64,000 nt of DNA from assembly GCF_026151205.1 (NCBI RefSeq), contig NC_087079.1, forward strand, positions 12,516,635 through 12,580,634. The letters are read 5' to 3'. Shown here in pieces: positions 48,001 through 62,018 of this stretch. The position numbers and the translations under genes are program-made. The notes below the pieces were generated by a model. The model was not told the origin of the DNA and did no database searches. It was given only the letters and a program-made list of their open reading frames with translations. This DNA is from Bolinopsis microptera (lineage: Eukaryota > Ctenophora > Tentaculata > Lobata > Bolinopsidae). Numbering within the stretch: position 1 is the stretch's first letter; every line of letters begins with the position of its first letter.

Positions 48001-51000
48001 CTGCACTAAGCAGTATTATAATATAATAATATATATTATATTATATAATATAAGTAATGCACAACACTGATCCCACCAGTACAAGTCATGACATGTGCGC
48101 AGCTGCTCTAATTTCTCAAATTCCGTAACCGTTTCTTCTCTTGCATACAAATGTGCAATTGAGACTCTACGAAGTAAAAGCATATTGCTTGACGAATTTC
48201 AGTAGCTGATTCAAGCAGCGGACGTTGGTAAGGTAACAAACTTCAGTTTTCATTGTTTGTTTTATTTCGGCTTTGTTTCTGTTGCAGTGTTGGGATTTTG
48301 TTCATTACCAATTTGTTCATTTTCGGTTATATATCATGCTTTCTTGTGATCAGTCAATTAAATGTATTATATAGGGTTTCGTAGAACATAAGCAGATGAC
48401 CCAGGTTTGCTATGCCGGTGGACGAACCCCCTCCCTTGTTTGTAATTGTATAATGTATAGGCGTGCACTGCGCAGCAGGATCTAGTTTGGGGAGTCCTAT
48501 GTAACTGGATATTGTTAATATATTATGCCCTATGGTCTAGTTTAACCAAATATATATGCCTATGGTCTAGTTTACCCATATATATATATGCCTATGGTTA
48601 AGACAAAAGTCAAACTTTTGGGTGGAAGGTGGAGTAACCGGTCATGTTGTATGCTGATTCGGTGATAACGAGTTACGATCAGAGTATACTCTTTTAGTAT
48701 ATACTGCTTTTAGCTTCTGGTTTCTGGTGAACAACGTTTTACTGCAGGCATTTTACTAGAACCTTCTTCTGCCGAAAATGCTTATTTTTGACGACATAAA
48801 CAGAGTGCAAGCTATAGACTTTAGTTAATTAGTTAATACGAAGCCGCGGGGTATTTTCCATATCTCTTATTCTCTTTGTGTTGCTGTTTGTAATGCAGAA
48901 ATAAGGGCAGTTCGTAACTGTTTAAGCAATGAATTTGTTGTTTTCTCATCGACTGAAATATTTTGTGGGTAGTTAAGAATTTGTCCTAGGAAAGTCGTGA
49001 AGAGCTCAACCAAATTATATACACACACACTGAGAGTTTCAGTCTTTTAAAAAATTTGGGTCACCCGTTAAAAATATCTTAATCTATGTCTGCACTTTCC
49101 CTTATAAGGTATGATGGGTAACTTTCAATTGTAGAGCTGAAAACAAAGAATAAGTCGGTTCCAAGTTACAAAGGCAGGAAAAGAAGGAGCGGGACCATAA
49201 GAGGACCATAAGAGGACATGATATATGAGAAGAGATGTTTTCAGGCGGAATCTTAGAAATTAAATATCAAACCCTGAGCCTTTAAATTTTATTTTGAGAA
49301 GGCTTTGAAAAAGTATCTTTCAACTACCTATTCATCATGTTTTCAGTATTCTTCCCTTATATTGAGTACTTATAAATGCTGATAAATTAAAATGGCAATG
49401 TTTTAGTTATAGTTTTAATATAATTCTATAATATTTCTTGATTGTTATTTGGGGTGTGACCACATCACGCTCTTAAGCACGCTCTCACAGTCTGTAGTAA
49501 CCCTAGATTTCCTGTAGTGGGTATAAACTATAAATACTGTGAATCCTGTCCCTAAACAAGGTCACGTGACTGCAGGTCCCAGATCACGTGATTGGAGCCC
49601 CACCTAACTATCTAAGATAATCGCTCATATAAAATAAGGGGCTCGGGCACCATAATGCATATCTTTTCATCGCTTTCTGCCGTACAGGCTCGTCACTATT
49701 CAGAACAGCTTCGCTTTTCTGGAGTTCAAGGAATGCGTCGGTATCGAATATCGGCTGACTAAACTTGACTTTGAGCTGTACTGTGGAAAACATAATAACC
49801 GATTCTCCGTTTATACAGACTGTAAACTGTAAAGGACTATCATCGTTGTTTAAGTTATCTTAGCAATAAGACCCATTAGTTTGTCCGCTTTACGACCTGT
49901 ATTTTTGTAGTACCGCACTACCATACTCTCTTTGCAATTTTACTTTTAGTTCAGCTTGTCAAGCAAAATTTAGTATCTATATTAACATATAATAATAATA
50001 ATATGTTGATATAAGTTTAAGAATAGTTTTATAAGCTATCTACTCCTTTTGTTCAGTACCTGTTTTGTTCTTACTTCTTTTACTCAGAAGATGGGAGTGT
50101 CGCGTGTGTGACCATATATTGTAGCAGCTGTTATATACCCCATTAGCGTGTATCTGTGTGTATTGTGTCTCAACATTGTCGCTCATAACAATAGCAAATA
50201 TAAGTTACAATTATACATCCCAATTGTTACCAGAACAATACTTCCAATTAGACGGAGACACCTGTCTACACTGAAACATGCTAATTGGGTCACGTGACCC
50301 AGTACTGTATATTATATAGGCCTCAATGTCTGTGTTGTTTAGCGGTTAATTGATCGGAAACGAGGCCTCCTAACAATGTACCCAGGTCGCAATCTTCTGG
50401 GGGTCGTTGATTGGGTTTGTGTTCGGTATGTAGGATTGCAATTGTGACGATTATCAAGCCAATTAGAATGCCTTATTTAATTAGAGAGAAGAGCAAAAAT
50501 CTCTTACTTCTTAACCTGAAGCTGTGGTGATCGCCGTGTTACTTCAGTGAATCATTCGTTGTTATTCGTTCAGATATAATCATTTATCTAATTTATGAAT
50601 TCTGTACGTGGCGATATAATATATGATTTAGAACTGATTACTGTAGTCGAACTCTTATCTGCTTCTTATTGTGGTTATGAGTATTTAATATGCCTTTGAT
50701 CAACATTTGATAGAAATTCTTTGTCGTTGCTTGCATCTATTTTCTAGCCGTCATGATAGGTTTTTATTCGTGATTCGTATGATTATTAGTCAATAGAGGA
50801 ACGGACATTTCATAATTGATCAAAATTTCACTAATATCGTGTTGCAAAATGAGTTTGAGGATTTAAATTAGCTGTCTGGAATAAATCCAAACTACATGCA
50901 TAATTACATGTATTAGATTTGGCATAATTAATAAGCCACCCGAATATAGGATTCATCAAACGATAACCATGGTTATCGTTAGTATTAGTAACTTGTTATT

Positions 51001-52330
51001 AAGAAGGCCTCACTCCTACTAGTATTTTATGGTTGGGATAACTTGTCCACTTTTGGTTTTGATCTGCTGTACTAGACAATGCAGTATAATGTACTAAGAT
51101 TGGTGTCTTGAGTAGTGTGGGCAGGGAAGTTGAGGTAAAAGTGGAACAAATTTCCCAAATTATTTTTACGACCCAACTTTGACTTGAATGTTGAGGGTGC
51201 AACCAATTTATTTCAGCCTGTCTCAACTCATGTGCCTTACTGTCCTGACTCACTGTGATCATGTTGGTTACATTATACAATATACAAGTATATAGACCAT
51301 ACTTGTACAAAGTAATCAACGTATACTCCACCCACTGGATCAGTAGTCGTATCATTTTACACTCACAATACACTATATGTACTGTATATAATCACTGCTT
51401 CATGATGATAAATGTCATGTATTCAGTCCGCGGCGGCTTAGTTTTATAGAATGGTATTATAATACAGGGTGTTAATGAAGTACTCAAATATCTGAATATC
51501 TTACTAAGTATGATAGGCTATTCATTTCTATCAAACCGCACTATATCGTTGTGGATCTTGATATAGTTGTTATGTTTCGGATGCATGATTAGGATTGCTA
51601 TCACCAACTCAATTTCAAAATATAAACATGCAAGGCGAAACTTTTTAGCAGCTCGGACAGTCGGACAACTGCTTATTGTTACAATTCCTACAATTCTTGT
51701 TCAATTTGTTTCAGTTGATCATTTTGTTTTGTTTCTTGGCCGTTTGTCAACACTAAAAGTAAAATTGCCGGTTAAAAATATTGATTTTATTTTCGTTCAT
51801 CAGCAATTGGCTGACAGTTATTGTTTCTACAATCACGATCATGACTACCACTACCGCTACTAGGTTGGAACTAAGTTCAGTTAACACCAAATATCATTCT
51901 CCACATTTCCCGTCCTGTATTGCAGGGCTCACACCGTTCATTTTTAAAGTTTTTCCTAACTTCCTTCAGTAACATAGTAGAAGATCACATAATTAATTCC
52001 TAATGCTCATTTATTAATTTATTACAGTCTTGGTAGTGGTTACGACACACTGTGCTCACACTATTATCTAAATTTGTTTTATCAAAATAAACACACGCAC
52101 GTTGTTAAAAATAGCGCCGTCTTTATTGCCGGCAGCTGTGGCTGTCTGTCTTCCCCAATCTTATAGTTTGTGCTATCTGGCCTATCCAGCCCTGCACTAT
52201 TAATATCTCCTGTCTCTATATTGCCCGATATATGCCCTATAGGAACGCTCCAAGCAACCTCGCATTTCCTCGCTCTCCATACTCGCCCGGGCTGATCTCA
52301 TAACTCCAGAGAGCAACTAGCAAGATGTAC
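45089..52330. other. gene-poor region
   Basis: Seven kilobases with only short, unconvincing open frames. Seen: three tandem copies of a TGCCTATGGTCTAGTTTA-type repeat around 48525-48600; an AT-only stretch near 48017-48050; and isolated palindromic E-boxes TCACGTGA near 49562, 49584 and 50290 (the last inside GGGTCACGTGACCC). No RNA gene recognised. It may be intron or regulatory sequence. Confidence 0.4.
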
Positions 52331-52378
52331 CCACGTGCATATCACGTGATGTGCACGTGAGGGTCACGTGTCACGTGA
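52331..52378. promoter_or_regulatory. cluster of five CACGTG E-boxes
   Basis: Five CACGTG hexamers within 48 bp, in the contexts CCCACGTGCA, TCACGTGA, GCACGTGA, TCACGTGT and TCACGTGA. CACGTG is the established site of USF/MYC/MITF-TFE bHLH-zip factors. No transcription start is identified nearby; the closest confident gene is the PIM-like kinase 5-6 kb downstream. Confidence 0.7.
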
Positions 52379-55300
52379 GAGAGCAGCTACTGGGCTAGCT
52401 GACCGGCTAGCAGCTATTTTTAGTAATCGAGGAAGTGCTGTATACGATCTACAGATAGAAATTAACTATACTTGTACCTACCGCTCGCTATTTCTAGACA
52501 CCGTATTATTTTGGTTTGCGTTTTTACTGCCTGCTGGGTTCATATGGTCCGTTTTCCATTCTCGACTGTTCCAACAATCACATTTGTAATTCCAATGATT
52601 TGTAACATTAACAACGCACTGTACATCCAGCAACTTTACATATCCTAGTATCTTGAGATATATTCACTATTCAGCTGTCTGCAATACACACACACACGGT
52701 AAATTTAGCGTCATAAGTACAACTAAATTTGCGGATATATTCCGGGCTCGACAGATCTGTGATCCTATTGTTCGAGCTTGCAACCTACTTGTCTGCCTAT
52801 TATATCACACAGCTAATTACACATTTATCCTGTAATTCTTTTTAATCCTGCAAGGTGATCTGGCGAATTTCTGGGCTGAAAAGCTTGAATTGTCGAAGTT
52901 TTATTTCTAAGTTTGTATATTTTCGGTGTGTCATGATGTCAGCTGCGTTGTTCTTTTGCATTTGCTTGTTTTGTATTTGCTTGTTTTGCATTTGCTTTGA
53001 TGAATGACTACTCTGATTAGATAAGCCGGGCTGATATATCCAATACACCAAACTTCAATTTACATTCTCAAAACTAATCAAACTCATGTTTCAAACATTT
53101 CTGATATAAGCCAAGCTGTATACTTACTGACCCAAGCTCCCGTGAATATTATTATCGCATATTATATGTACATAGCATACTGCATACCCTGAATATATGC
53201 CCCTACAATATTTTACAGAATACTGGCGATAGCGTCTGTTTGTAGACACAAAGTTTAATCCTAACGACCTTACTGTCTAGCTTCATAACCAATACTCTGT
53301 ACTGTGGTGTATTACTTTGATTGACGACAGCAGCGTGAAAATTCTTTTGGGTATCATAATAATAACAACCAACGGTGGTTTTCTTTACTTTTTAAGAACA
53401 GCAGATTTTGCGAGTCGTTAGCCATGTTATTAACAAAATACTAACATATAAACGTATAAGTTTAACTTGCTTCAACGTCTCCCCTCGGTTAAACCTCCTC
53501 ACTCCCTTTCTCCAATGTTTACAACACCCAACAGCCAGCAAGTTTTGACACCCAGCAGAATTGTGTGCTTTTTCTGATTTTAAAATACCACACGATATAT
53601 AGTGTACATACAGCAGTAATTTGTAAATCGTGTATTGTTTGTATGTCTGTTCTGTGTACTGTTTAGTAGTATCTTATATGCGGCCTGGTTTCGCTAGAAG
53701 TTCGAGGACACAAGCATTGTAGCTCTTGTTTTGAGTTGGTCGTGATGAGAGTGTCAATGTGTAGATCATAGCTTTACAAAACTATTGTCATCGATTAAAA
53801 GCTGTTGATGCTAGGGCTTTGTCTGCTGTTTAGTGATATTTTCTATGGCCTCATGGTTTCGTCCGAGGTTAAGAAGAGAAAGGTTATAGTGTTACTTTTG
53901 TTTGGTTTTTTTGTGATGAGAGGATCGATTAGTGAATGCCATACCGTAAATCATACTGCTAACTTTTCACAAAGATTGTCGTCGATTAAAAACTGTTGAT
54001 ATTAGTGTGACATTAGTAGAGGGAAACTCCTAATTGAACCAAATAACGACAACAGATGCTATTACAAAATTGGGGTGAAACTTTTCACTAATTAAATAAT
54101 TAGCTAATGTGACAGTGAAACTACAAACACCATCATCCAACAGTTTTATCAACTCATCTTAGATAACACAGATCCTAATCACGCTGACAGGGGTAAAATT
54201 GCAGTTTTCGGTTACTTCATACTTTAATGGAGCATTCAAGCATTTTATTTACATTTCCTTGTCTGTTTACATTTCCTTAACCATTAACTGCTAATTATCA
54301 TCAAATTATTTACTAATTGAGGGCCTGTTTAAATATTGACATAATTTCATACCGAGCCTAAAATAGCTACGTTTGTTCTAAAATGGCTGTATTTATTTTC
54401 CTGTAGTTTGCTTGCTATCTTTATTACGCATCTTATTGAAGCATCTTAAACACTAATGTTCCTTTGACATCTACTTGTCAGACAATTATTATCTTATTCA
54501 TTCATAATGTTCTGAGAATTGAGCTTATTTATAAAGCCCTACCAACGTGGACAAGCAATTCAAAATAGTACTAATTCTTATCCTACCACTTTGCTTGACA
54601 GCAACTTCGCATGGCTTCATTTTTAACAGCATCAAGCAGAATATTAACTCTGTTTCCAATGCCGGCCTTTCATTTTTTAGATTAAATGGCTTGTAGTAAA
54701 AGTTACACTAGCACCGACTCAGCAAGGCGTGCCATACTGTTGACACAATGGCATCAAAAAGTGTTCAACAGTTTCTTTAATACAGTACCAGCTTTACTTT
54801 ACTATCACTTTAAAAACACTTGGTTTTTGTTATTAACATTTTAAATCTCCTACTGCTTCACCTTATTGGATGTCTAGTCAATTTAAGGGAGTTATCTTTC
54901 TGGGTCTTCAAGATTTATGCACAAGAACCACCCATGAAACTTCACAAATAGTTGTTTCTTAACCAATCATTGTTAATGTTTTACCAAGCCTCAGTGACGT
55001 TAAACACGATATCCGCCACCCGTATTTAGTCACTGAAATTGAAACGGAGGGGTATGAAGCATAAATTACTTGGATTACGCAATAATTTTAACATACTTGA
55101 CGTTGGCAGAGGCGGATACAGTAACACCCACGAAACCATTATTTAAGTCATCAGCTATTTTGAATATTTCAAATTGATTGATTTGTTATTCATAGCTATC
55201 CAACGATGCTTCTGTCTTAGCTAGCAAATATCCAATTTATTCAGTTCAGCATGAATTTTACAATCTATTGTCAGTATTATGACAATAGCATTTCTAACTA

Positions 55301-57587
55301 TTAGATTATGATATTGATATTAAATAAAAGTTCTACAATAAACAAGTGATAGTAAAATCGAAGCGGAGGTCTAATCTTTTCCCTGACGATAAAACATTAA
55401 ATCTAATCATAACGTCTGCCATTATCTCTTGTCATATGCTAAATTACAGATATAATTGAAATCCTGATTTCTGGATGGCCTGGCAATTTGACGGTCCAAC
55501 AGCAGTGCCATGGCACAAAAAAACTTCAGTTTGTGATTGGTATACTAGCCGATTTTCTAATTAGGTTATTAGCTTCAGCGAATGTCTGGCCACACTTTGA
55601 GGAGTACAGCTGACGGCAGGCACTGTATATTGACAGTGTTTGGACGGCACGTTGAGATCTGGTCACGCTTTTTAGTTCAACTTGTAATTTAGTCGAGCTG
55701 GTAATTCACTGTCATGTATTAATTAAAAGTGTTCCGTGATGTTGCTGTATATCTATTGAAGCTAGCTACAATTTTAATGAAAATAGTCGTCTAGCAGATT
55801 TTAGACGAAGTTTGTTTCTTCAGCATGACGTCATATTTAGGTTTCTACGAGGTTCATTGATTTGGCGAGATAACCTACTATAGTTAACCAATTTGTTAAC
55901 AAATTTCATTAGTCTTTTACATCGCTTAATTAGCAGTATGAGGTGAAAATGTCAACAAAAAAACAAAGTTAATAGTGTGCTATGTCGTAATGGTTAGCCT
56001 TACAAATGCAAACAGGAGCAACAGGCTCGAACGCTTGTGCTGGGTTGCAAATTTTGCCTGACTAAAATTCTCAAATTGACGAGAACTGAGTTTGCAAAAC
56101 TTGCTAGTTACGCAATTTATATCTGACAAAACATTGTTATTACGTGTCCTTTTTTAGAAAGTTCTAGTGAATAATTGATGCCAAAACTCTATAACATACA
56201 ATAACATGAAGTTGAACGAATTTCTATTTCGATAAAAGTGAGGTTCTAGAGATAACGATACATCGTACATTTTCAGTAACCATACAACATATTGTGTGGT
56301 GACTTGACACAACGAAATCAGAAATGCGAACGTGCGAAATGTAATGTAAAGGGATTTGAAGTTGAAGCGTGCAGTGTGCGCGCGCAGCAGTAGTATGTCC
56401 ACGGGAGTCCTTTGCCTTTCGTCACGACCGCATCTTAAGTCAGTGAAGTCACGCCCTGCCCTTGTCGAATATCAATACGAAGTCCAAGTTGCACTAAGTC
56501 GCTCAATTAATTGATTCATTGGATCCAGGATCTATCGATTACTTTTAAGTTTTAGTATAGTTGCTGTAATTCGTTTTGTGTCCAGCGAGGATCCTTATCA
56601 ATCACCTTGTCGTGAGTTCTACTTAAGACTAAGTCTCGATATATAATATTCTAATTTGTTTCATGATTGCAGACAAGAACCTTTGTGGAAAATCACAGAT
56701 ACTGATTTTTTTATAACCGACATTTGTTTGTGCCGGGCTAGGAACAAAGCTCACTCCACAATTCCGGGTAAAATGTGCTATTTCGCACCGAGTACGCTAT
56801 GTTAGATAACTTATTTTGATATGGAAATTGCACATCATAATGAGCTCCTCTTATGCTGTTCAAATTACTGATGGCACATCAAACAATGCTGTAGTCATAA
56901 TGACGCCAAGAAGCACTGCACAGAAGCTCTAGTTCTTGTGAGTTTTGTGTAGTGCCGTCTGTCCGGCAATTTGTTAGTCTGTTGTTTGAGTATTGCCGTA
57001 CTGCAATTCAACAGAATAGTCTGAAATAGTGTTAATTTACATAGCTCATTCACCGTATTATGCGTTGCAGGGAATCAATATTCAATAATCAATGATCGCC
57101 TTTTCACAGCTAGTTACAGTCTTCACTGCTGTATATAATGCAGTATACGAGTAGATTTCAACCCTTAAGTATTGACCTCTCTGTCTACGTGTGGCTTGAT
57201 TCAGCATGAAAGCAACATATTTGGTGATATCGCCCTTGAACTGTTTTTTGTTCGAGGACTAAACGCAAAATTAAACCTATCGTATTTTTTATTCTTTTAT
57301 TGTTTGTTATATTAATCCAATATAACGTTGGCAATTTTATGTTTTTCACAAGTCTGACAGACCTTGTGCGTCAATCGATAAACAGCATATTGATATATTA
57401 TGTTTCCATTCGTTTAAAATGCCCTGAATACACGATACTATGTTACAAGCTTGATCCGTTTTTAGATTGTTTATCAGAACTGATTACTTTTCATTAATAA
57501 ATGCTAATGACCTTTCAATCAGTTTAGCTATCGCGGGATCCCAGTTAATGCTCCAAAATAGGATTTGAAGAAACCTCACAGCTCAAA
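52379..57587. other. gene-poor region upstream of the kinase gene
   Basis: No convincing exons. Seen: a diverged tandem duplication of about 170 bp at 53650-53998 (shared words ATTGTC-TCGATTAAAA-CTGTTGAT, TTTCGTCCGAGG/TTTCGCTAGAAG and GTGATGAGAG) and a perfect ATGACGTCAT CRE palindrome at 55825-55834. Confidence 0.4.
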
Positions 57588-57636
57588 ATGATCCCCGAAG
57601 AAATCCTAGATGGCTTCTTTCCCAAAGATCTCTCAA
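57588..57636 (+). CDS. possible alternative first coding exon of the PIM-like kinase
   Basis: ATG opens MIPEEILDGFFPKDLS and stops at a GTAAAT donor in phase 1. That phase matches a TTCGTCAG acceptor at 58480-58482, inside the other first exon, which enters with two bases before CRKRRLVESYQLG. The spliced product would be 313 aa. Supported only by frame, phase and splice sites. Confidence 0.35.
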
Positions 57637-58445
57637 GTAAATGAAACTCCGCTTATTCTCCTTGTCTAACAATTATTTATTTTCATAATTTATATAAAAG
57701 ATTTTTCAATGACAATGTTGTGCCGTGTAGATGCAATTAATAATTAATCTAAGACCCACCCCTCTTTTTTCGATGCTTCATTTCTATGTGACCAACAAAT
57801 TATGTAGTCATTCATATAATTTCATGACAATTAAATGTACTCAGTGGTCTCATAAAGCGCTCGTTAACTCATTATAAATCACATGGTCTTCACTCCATGC
57901 TGGTCACGTGTTGCTCGTTACCTTGCCGCCAAGATGTTGAATCTTAAAGCAATTAGCTTTCCTAGAGCTAATTGTTGGTAGATTTCATTGATTGCGTCAT
58001 TTATAATTATGAGCATACATGGTTTATACAAACAACTGTGAGATTTTCCTGTGGACAGTGCATAAACAATATCACCGTATCGATGGGGGGCTCATCCAAC
58101 AGTTTTTAAGTATGATGAGTAATGCAGGCAGCCATACCCGGATGCAGCAATTCAGGAGGACCAATTACCGCACCGCATTGCTCCACGTGATTCAGCTCGG
58201 CCAACAACATCACACCGTCACGTCACGAGTACTTCACGTGGATATAACGCCTCGGCCTCCTATTGGTTGCCGTAGCATTGTTTTATTCACACACGCAACT
58301 CTAGGCTCAGTGCTCTCTACGACAGCTGACCTCACGCTTAATATATCTCCATTAGGATTGTTAAGATCACACGGCACACAGTTTAAATTTGTTTCGTTTG
58401 TTTGTTACACTTGGATACACTTCCTGGTCCTTCATAAAAACAATC
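57637..58445. promoter_or_regulatory. kinase gene upstream region with E-boxes
   Basis: Promoter or first intron, depending on which first exon is used. CACGTG occurs near 57906, 58184 and 58237, and CACGTCACG lies between the last two. No TATA element can be assigned. Confidence 0.4.
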
Positions 58446-61400
58446 ATGTTGACAACTCCTGAATTACACGTGTATTCGTCAGTCTGTCGGAAGCGTCGCT
58501 TGGTCGAAAGCTATCAGCTTGGTCGACAAATCGGGAGCGGTGGATTTGGAGCTGTGTTAAATGCCGTTTGTAAGACGACCGGTAAACAAGTTGCCATCAA
58601 GAAAGTTCACAAGAATAATGTCCCCAAAAGCTACACGGTTAGTTCATTTTCTTGTATCGATGTGTAAAGTTTTATTTGATTTATACTATTTGTTCGCATC
58701 AGTATATCGTATTTAACGAGTTTAGAAAAGTTACTGTTGTTGGAAACTTGCAAAGATTTCGCGATTGTTTCAATTTAGACTGACCCATTCTCGTCCTTCA
58801 GATCCACGGCAAAAGCATCCCCGCAGAAATAGCTTTACTCCAACACCTCAAGAAACACAACAACATAATCAAACTTGTGGACTGGTTTGAGGATAACAAC
58901 GAGTTCATCATCGTGACAGATTGGTCCCCTGAATATGTCGACCTGTTTGATTACCTCACCTCTAGGAATCCTCTTGATGAGTGCTGTGCTCGCAGGATCT
59001 TCAAACAGGTGAGATAAGACTCAAGATAAGGAGCACATTAGAAGGATTGAATGGGAAATTTTGTTTGAAATGGGACTTAGTTAATCCCTTGGATTGGAGA
59101 TTTGAATTTGTTTTATTTCAGATCGTAGAAGCGATTGCGTACTGCCATGGCCGAGGAATATTCCACCGGGACATCAAAGACGAGAATGTCCTGATAAATG
59201 TAAAAACCGGTCACATCAAACTCATCGACTTTGGTTCGGGCGCGTTTGTTGAGGACGAGTATACAGATTACCAAGGAACGAAGGTTTATTCTCCTCCGGA
59301 GTGGGTCCGGTACCAGCGGTACAGCGGCTGGAGTCTGGAGAGCTGGTGTCTGGGAGTCCTACTATTCATCATCATTAGCGGGGAGATTCCTTTCGAAACG
59401 GAGGAGGATATCTTAAGGTGTACTCCTACCCTCAAGAGAAGAAGAATTTCTCTAGGTAAGATCTTGTTTTCTTTACTTCCTAATCTTCCTCTCGACTGGT
59501 GTTTTTACAGCTTGTTTTTGAGTTTAACATATAGTTTTAATTGATATTTTTCTATTCATAGTATCTCATAAAACATCGTCCCCTGTGACTACTATCGCAC
59601 ATAAACTGACTCGCGAAGTGCGGCTATAAATAGAACAAATCACAACCAGCTAGGAAGCTCAGAGCTGTTATGTCACGTGACCTACTATTAACTAGGGTGT
59701 GGCTGCTACACCCGCCCTGGTTCAAATCTAGTATCTAGCTACATATCCTACTCCTAGGTAGATTTGCCCGAACAATAGCAAATTGGGTGGTTTCCCTTTG
59801 AAAGAGAATGCATATTATAATATTTCTACCCTAAGATAGGAGTGTACCCCAAGATTGGCTTATTCGAATGTAGAATTGCGGTTCTGGCGGTACAGGAAAA
59901 TGCGTGTCACCTAGCAATACCCATATATGGAATAATTGGTCTAAATATAGAGCCGGGTTCTTTGTATACTTAGAGTGGTTCCTGGTTGCTTGTATAGCCC
60001 TTCATGGTGAGCTCGTGAGATAATCTAGAACTTCCCCCTCAGGGAGCCCTGTCAGTGAGGTATAAAGTGGGCTGTGTGGGGGTACACGCTTCAGTTTTTG
60101 GTAATCACTATTCCGATTTCCGATCATTATATGGCTTAACTATCGGCGTGAAATTCAGTTAAACTGCAGTGGTGAATTTGCTGTATCCTTTTAACAATCA
60201 TTAATTATGTCCTCTTTATAATCACATGGTGTCCTCATGATTACGACAGTGGAGCACATGTCCCAGCAAAAACAACGGCAACTTTCCCATGAATAAGATA
60301 TGGGTAACGTCATCTCCTATATTAGATTGTAGTATGCTGTTATATGGCCGTGTCCTGGTTGGTGGGACCAAGTGGAACATCCGGGTCGTATGATTGCTGA
60401 GAGAGAGTGGTAGCAGTATGACGTAGTATCGTGTCCCAGTAGCCCATATGCAGCTGTGTTCCGCCGGATATGAACGGTTATTATCAGCTGCTTGTGTGAA
60501 TGGTTGGAGTCGTGTAGTTCTGTGGTTATGTCATGGTTATGTCATGATGTAGGAAATTTGGGAGTTCTGAGTTCTATTTACAGAACAAATAGATTTAAAA
60601 CCCTAGAAATTTACTAAGTTTTAGCTAATGAAGTTCCAATAAACACATACATATCACTTCAACAGTTCAAAAAGCGACTGAATTATCCATGTTTCTTGAT
60701 AACTGTAAACTTTCTGGGAAATAATGAAAGATTTTGGTTAGATTTCTTGTGGGCTTGATTATCAACAATTCAGCGGTAAACATTATTGTTGGTTGTCTAC
60801 GAAACAAGTATTTTCACTTTGTTGTCTTATAAAAATAAATCACAATTTTTCAATTTAGTTCTTTAAATAGTACCGTTAAAAGAAACTTTAGACATTTAAA
60901 ATGGGGCATTGTTAGTCAAGACATTCATGAATGGTTTGCTCACCACTGCTCAAAAGACATTACAGCATTTCAGCGTATAAACATCGGGCTTTTTTTTGGA
61001 GAATGTTAAATTTAGAATTTTAATGAGTCGTCCGAACTTAGCGCTGTGATTATATGCGAGCTAATGATAACCGGATGTCGGATTCAAATTTAGCCTTTTC
61101 GTGCGTGGTGTGCAAGAATCGACTGCGACAACTTTATGTAGGCAGGTCTATTCTCGGATAATTTAAAGGAAACATGAGTTATCTAAGTTATGCTTTATAG
61201 TGATTACAACCCAATATCTATCATCAAGTTAATAAAATTTAATAACGACATAAAATTCACACACGCACAAAGCTATAAATTTGCAAAATACCAAATACAT
61301 TCTCATTCACAGAATTCTCTGTAAGATAACCCACTCATAAAAACTAACCCACCTTTTATTTCAGAATTAACAGATTTGATGGCCCGCTGTATGAACATCG

Positions 61401-61561
61401 ACCCCAACAAGAGGCCCACAACCAAGGACATCCTCGAGCACCCCTGGACCAAGGGATCCCAAACATACCCTCAAGCCCACAAGACTGCACCCTGCAAGGA
61501 GATCAACCTGGCTCAGTACATCATCCCTAATCCCAACGAGAAAGTAGAGGTAGTCCAGTGA
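58446..61561 (+). CDS. PIM-family serine/threonine kinase
   Basis: Exons: 58446-58637, 58802-59008, 59122-59455 and 61365-61561 (TGA), all GT-AG with matching phases, giving 309 aa from the ATG at 58446. ESYQLGRQIGSGGFGAV holds the glycine loop, and VAIKK the ATP lysine (Lys52). DWSPEYVDLFDYLT is the hinge, with the PIM-typical proline and LFDY. HRDIKDEN (148-155) and DFGSGA (169-174) are catalytic, and YSPPEWVRY is the PIM-type APE region. The tail ends NIDPNKRPTTKDILEHPW plus about 35 residues. As in PIM kinases it is essentially a bare catalytic domain, expected to be constitutively active and controlled by expression. Family members phosphorylate basic-rich substrates in cytosol and nucleus. 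Intron 3 (59456-61364) is by far the longest. Confidence 0.93.
59456..61364. other. intron 3 of the PIM-like kinase
   Basis: 1.9 kb without a recognisable gene. A TCACGTGA-type E-box lies near 59675. The rest is AT-rich. Confidence 0.6.
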
Positions 61562-62018
61562 AGATATCTCACGCGTCACGGGTAACGCGGTACTTGTCAC
61601 GATCTGGTCACGTGACATGATAAATGTACAAATGTCACTGTGGCCAGGTGATGATGTAGACTTTTACCGGTTTCCCGCGTCAAAGTTTAGCTTTTAATTC
61701 ACAATGCAATTTGTTGAACTCAATGGCCAATGATGAGGGCTAGTCTCTGAAGCTCGAATAAGTCTGTTAAGTTGAGCAGTCCGATGTTCGTTGAAGGAGT
61801 ACAATGATGTAATTGAAGCAATGAGCATAATTATGTAATTTGTAATTGAATCGTCGATTGATGCCTGGTGGAGAGTATATATGATTATATTTTCGTTACG
61901 TTCGAGAAGTTTTAACGCGCAAGCTACATTTATAGAACGCCAGGTTCAAGATATAGTATTTTGAAGGGGCCAAGTTGAATGGTATGAATTATGAATTATG
62001 ACGTCCTTGCAGTCAAAG
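61562..62018. other. kinase 3' flank
   Basis: 3' UTR and intergenic sequence. A GGTCACGTGACATG E-box palindrome lies at about 61608. No poly(A) signal of standard form was noticed close to the stop. Confidence 0.35.

Noticed and set aside
45712-57500. Numerous 60-100 codon frames in the gene-poor region
   Set aside because: No domain, splice structure or protein-like composition; expected by chance in a region of this size.
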